NCBI GenBank assembly: GCA_043744375.1
Contig: JAYTUU010000025.1
Span: 1 to 35,659, forward strand
DNA length: 35,659 bases
Reading direction: 5' to 3'
Source of the DNA: CAIYPH01 sp043744375
Lineage (GTDB): Bacteria; Pseudomonadota; Alphaproteobacteria; Acetobacterales; Acetobacteraceae
The translations under genes and the position numbers were made by a program. This document shows, piece by piece, positions 33,474-35,659 of the stretch. The notes below the pieces were generated by a model, which searched no databases, was not told the DNA's origin, and saw only the letters and a list, made by a program, of their open reading frames with translations. Positions within the stretch are counted from its first letter, which is position 1, and every line of letters starts with the position of its first letter.

Positions 33474-34268
33474 ATGATCGTTCAGTCATTTGATGCGACG
33501 CCCATCGCCTGCATGGTGACCGGCAGTGGTCCGGCGCTGCTGCTGGTGCACGGTTCCGGCGGGTCCGCACGGCAGTATACGGCGTTGCGCCCTTTGCTGG
33601 AGGCCGCTTTCACGGTTGTCGCGATGGACCGGCGTGGACATGGCGAGAGTGGGGATGCTGCGCCCTACGCTCTTGCCAGTGAGGCCGCCGATATCGCCGC
33701 CGTGTTTGCCACCATTGGGCCGGCCTTCATGCTGGCGCATTCCTACGGGGCGATCTGCGCGCTCGAGGCGGCGCGCCAGGGGGCTGCCGTGCGCGGGCTG
33801 GTGCTGTACGAGCCGCCGGTCGTTACGTCGCAAGATGCCTATTTTCCACCCGAGCTGCTGCCTGCGATGCGGAGTGCCGTCGCCGTGGGCGACGGTGAAG
33901 GGGCGATCATGGCGTTCGCCCGCGTGGTACGCGGCGCGACGGCGGAGCAAATGGCGCAGATGCGGCGAATGCCGGGCTGGGCGGAGCGCTGCGCACATGC
34001 GTCGGTGCTTCTTCGCGAACTCGAAGCGACTGCGGACTACCACCTGGATGCATCCGCATTTGCCGGCTGGGCGTTACCGACGCTGATCCTGCGCGGCAGT
34101 GAGAGCCCGGCCGACTACGTCGCCACGGCCGCAGCGCTGCTTGCTTGCCTGCCAGGCAGCCGCCTCGGTTTCCTTGCGGGGCAACGCCACGGCGCCATCG
34201 AAGCGGCCCCGGCATTGGTCGCTACGGCGCTGCGGGAATTCGTGGCGGGCCAGCAGCCTGCCGGGTGA
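33474..34268 (+). CDS. Alpha/beta hydrolase family protein
   Basis: The 264-residue protein has the alpha/beta-hydrolase oxyanion motif LLLVHGSGGSARQY (HG at 26-27), MDRRGHGESG, and the nucleophile elbow AHSYG with Ser90. The first Gly of the usual GxSxG is Ala here. Later segments are consistent with a cap domain, and QRHGAIEAAP carries the likely catalytic His. It may hydrolyse an ester or a small lactone; no substrate is apparent. It is divergent from the deoxysugar operon, with only 97 bases between the start codons. The open frame extends upstream into that region, but homology-like sequence begins at this ATG. Confidence 0.83.
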   Translation: MIVQSFDATPIACMVTGSGPALLLVHGSGGSARQYTALRPLLEAAFTVVAMDRRGHGESGDAAPYALASEAADIAAVFATIGPAFMLAHSYGAICALEAARQGAAVRGLVLYEPPVVTSQDAYFPPELLPAMRSAVAVGDGEGAIMAFARVVRGATAEQMAQMRRMPGWAERCAHASVLLRELEATADYHLDASAFAGWALPTLILRGSESPADYVATAAALLACLPGSRLGFLAGQRHGAIEAAPALVATALREFVAGQQPAG

Positions 34269-34604
34269 CCGAAGGCCCGCAGGTCTCACCGGCCTGGCGG
34301 GATTGGTCCCGGCCCGGTCGTAGACCTCGCTCAGGACGCCCGAACGGGCCGCGCGGCCCGTGGGAGTATTGGCCGGTCGATTAACCCGGGGGTGATCGGG
34401 CTGTGCCGGCACAGTCACCGCGCCGACTGCCTGCTGATCCGGCGATGGGTGGGCCGTGGCATGCACCACGGCTGCCCGCGAACACAAAATTTTATGTAAC
34501 ACAGCACTGCATCGAACAGCTACCTCGATTGGAACTCAGCAAGCGTAGGGTGGGATGCCCTTGCATCCCACCACCGCCAAACACCCCCACTCCTCCCATG
34601 CCCA
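34269..34604. other. Gene-free spacer between convergent genes, rich in palindromes
   Basis: The spacer has a perfect 18-base palindrome ACGGGCCGCGCGGCCCGT (34344-34361), a 14-base palindrome CTGTGCCGGCACAG (34401-34414), an A/T-rich patch around AAAATTTTATG (34487-34495) and a strong 10-base-stem hairpin at 34549-34572. No T-runs follow. A minus-strand frame that crosses it lacks any recognisable domain. Confidence 0.5.
34549..34572. terminator. Strong GGTGGGATGC hairpin downstream of the SAM methyltransferase
   Basis: GGTGGGATGC-CCTT-GCATCCCACC is a perfect 10-base stem with a 4-base loop, 33 bases beyond the methyltransferase stop. A related imperfect hairpin lies at 35527-35551 on the other side of that gene, so it may be a repeat family as well as a terminator. 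Confidence 0.45.
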
Positions 34605-35426
34605 CTACCCCCGCTTCCGGCCCCGGCACGCCAATGCGATGGCGGTGAAAGAGCGCGGACCGTCGGAGCGGCCGCCGAGGAATGTCTTGCGCGCATGTTC
34701 CTTGAAGATGGCACGGGCGCCCGGTGTCAGGCCCATGATGTATTGGCCCGGAGGGCCGTCACCCGCCTCGAACGGCGTCCAGTAATCATCGAACGAGGCA
34801 TAGTCCATGCGGATCAGCAGATCCGCCGGCTCGACCGCCTCAAGCCCCACCGCCGCGAACATCGCGGCCAATTCGCCGATACCGTTCAGCGCCGAGAAAT
34901 AATGGCTGCCGAACCGGGAGTCGGGATCGGTCACGCTGGCGATATCCTTCAGCATACGGAACGAGGTCCCGCCGCCGAAACTGTCCCACACCGCGGCCGC
35001 CACCATGCCGCCGGGCTTCGCCACCCGTACCAGCTCCTCCATTGCCTTGCGGCTTTCGGGGATGAATTGCAGCACGAGTTGGCAGAAGACGCGATCGAAA
35101 CCGCCATCCGCGAACGGCAACTCCCGCGCGTCGCCGGTGCGGAAGCTGATGCGGGGGTCCGTGTTGCGCTCGGCGGCATAGGCGACATAAGCGGCGGAAG
35201 GATCGATCCCGATGACCCCCGCGACATCGGCATGGGTCGGCAGGATGAAAGTCAGGCTCCCGGTGCCACACCCGACATCGAGCACCTGATCCCCATCGGC
35301 CAGCCCACCATGCCGGATCAACAGCGGCGCGAGCCGCCGGCTCCAGCGCCCCATGATCCCTTCATACCCCTCGGCATTCTCCGCCTTGAACCCAGGCGTC
35401 GCCATGAGCTTCGCTGCATCCGACAT
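34605..35426 (-). CDS. Class I SAM-dependent methyltransferase (UbiE/Methyltransf_11 type)
   Basis: The 273-residue protein has motif I VLDVGCGTGSLTF near residue 48, an acidic end of strand 2 in GIDPSAAYVAYA, motif II/post-I GDARELPFADGGFDRVFCQL and the VRVAKPGGMVAAAVWD loop. It has no signal peptide or membrane segment. The acceptor is unknown; the family includes ubiquinone, sterol and small-molecule methylases. It stands alone between two hairpin repeats, so transfer as a unit or simple flanking repeats are both possible. Confidence 0.84.
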   Translation of the reverse strand: MSDAAKLMATPGFKAENAEGYEGIMGRWSRRLAPLLIRHGGLADGDQVLDVGCGTGSLTFILPTHADVAGVIGIDPSAAYVAYAAERNTDPRISFRTGDARELPFADGGFDRVFCQLVLQFIPESRKAMEELVRVAKPGGMVAAAVWDSFGGGTSFRMLKDIASVTDPDSRFGSHYFSALNGIGELAAMFAAVGLEAVEPADLLIRMDYASFDDYWTPFEAGDGPPGQYIMGLTPGARAIFKEHARKTFLGGRSDGPRSFTAIALACRGRKRG

Positions 35427-35659
35427 GCTGGCCCACCCCGATTGTGCCGAATTGGCATCGTGACGACATTCCGTCCTTTATGCAAAGAAGACACAGGCGG
35501 CGGGAATGCCACTGCCGCAAGCGCACGGCGGGATGCACGACACATCCCACCTAAGGCGAGACCCAAAGACTAGCGAATCGGATGATGCTACGCGACCGGT
35601 CACTTTGGTGAGGGGGATTCCGGCGCGTGCGCGTGCTTGCTAGACTCACGGGATGATAG
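35427..35659. other. Right-edge intergenic region with a GGCGGGATG hairpin
   Basis: No gene is seen in the last 233 bases. An imperfect hairpin at 35527-35551 (GGCGGGATG / CATCCCACC, one mismatch) resembles the one at 34549-34572. The promoter of the SAM methyltransferase should lie here, but I cannot name it with confidence. Confidence 0.4.

Noticed and set aside
34074..34502. Minus-strand open frame of 142 codons across the 34.3-34.5 kb spacer
   Set aside because: It overlaps the alpha/beta hydrolase gene, is Pro/Arg-rich and shows no domain.

Overview
The window is about 35.7 kb of GC-rich, densely packed bacterial chromosome with strong third-position GC bias. Gene content points to an alphaproteobacterium: a membrane-bound ferritin of the MbfA type, an AcpXL-type acyl carrier protein cluster, several solute importers and frequent ATGA stop/start overlaps. 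The dispersed intergenic hairpin repeats resemble ones I associate with Acetobacteraceae/Rhodospirillales, but that family-level placement is an inference. I see no rRNA, tRNA, CRISPR array, insertion sequence or phage gene.

Layout, left to right. (1) 0.3-1.2 kb: mbfA-like iron exporter/ferritin, minus strand. (2) 1.3-8.5 kb: a minus-strand transport/catabolic unit read right to left: polyamine-type binding protein, ATPase, two permeases, a cytoplasmic penicillin-acylase-family amidohydrolase and a crotonase-family protein with altered catalytic positions. A divergent FAD amine oxidase of the PuuB/DadA type starts at 8.6 kb; together these suggest uptake and breakdown of an amide-bearing amine. 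(3) 10.0-14.4 kb: a carbohydrate-type ABC importer (binding protein and two permeases, no ATPase) behind an acetamidase/formamidase gene. (4) 14.5-18.5 kb: ACP, FabZ-like dehydratase, degenerate ketosynthase, canonical ketosynthase and SDR reductase. The ACP closely resembles AcpXL and the gene order matches the rhizobial very-long-chain fatty acid (lipid A) cluster, but the alcohol dehydrogenase and LpxXL acyltransferase genes that normally follow are absent and an SDR reductase sits in their place. (5) 18.5-21.3 kb: a gene-poor stretch with a dispersed repeat and a possible gene relic, then an MFS transporter convergent with an APH-fold phosphotransferase. (6) 21.4-26.4 kb: a peptide/nickel-type ABC importer (binding protein, two permeases, no ATPase) in one operon with an M14-type peptidase. 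(7) 26.5-29.7 kb, plus strand: acyl-CoA synthetase, ketopantoate-reductase-family protein, GNAT acetyltransferase. (8) 29.6-33.4 kb: a four-gene minus-strand operon whose genes overlap by 4 bases, for a 3-C-methylated deoxysugar nucleotide (CDP-glucose 4,6-dehydratase, C-methyltransferase, cupin epimerase, NAD-dependent reductase/epimerase). (9) 33.5-35.4 kb: alpha/beta hydrolase and a SAM methyltransferase, convergent across a gene-free hairpin-rich spacer.

The most notable items are the rearranged AcpXL-type cluster with its probable non-catalytic ketosynthase partner, the branched-sugar operon, the acylase/amine-oxidase catabolic unit, and two nearly identical A/T-rich double-hairpin repeats about 26 kb apart. 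All functional calls rest on reading motifs and gene order; no database search was run.
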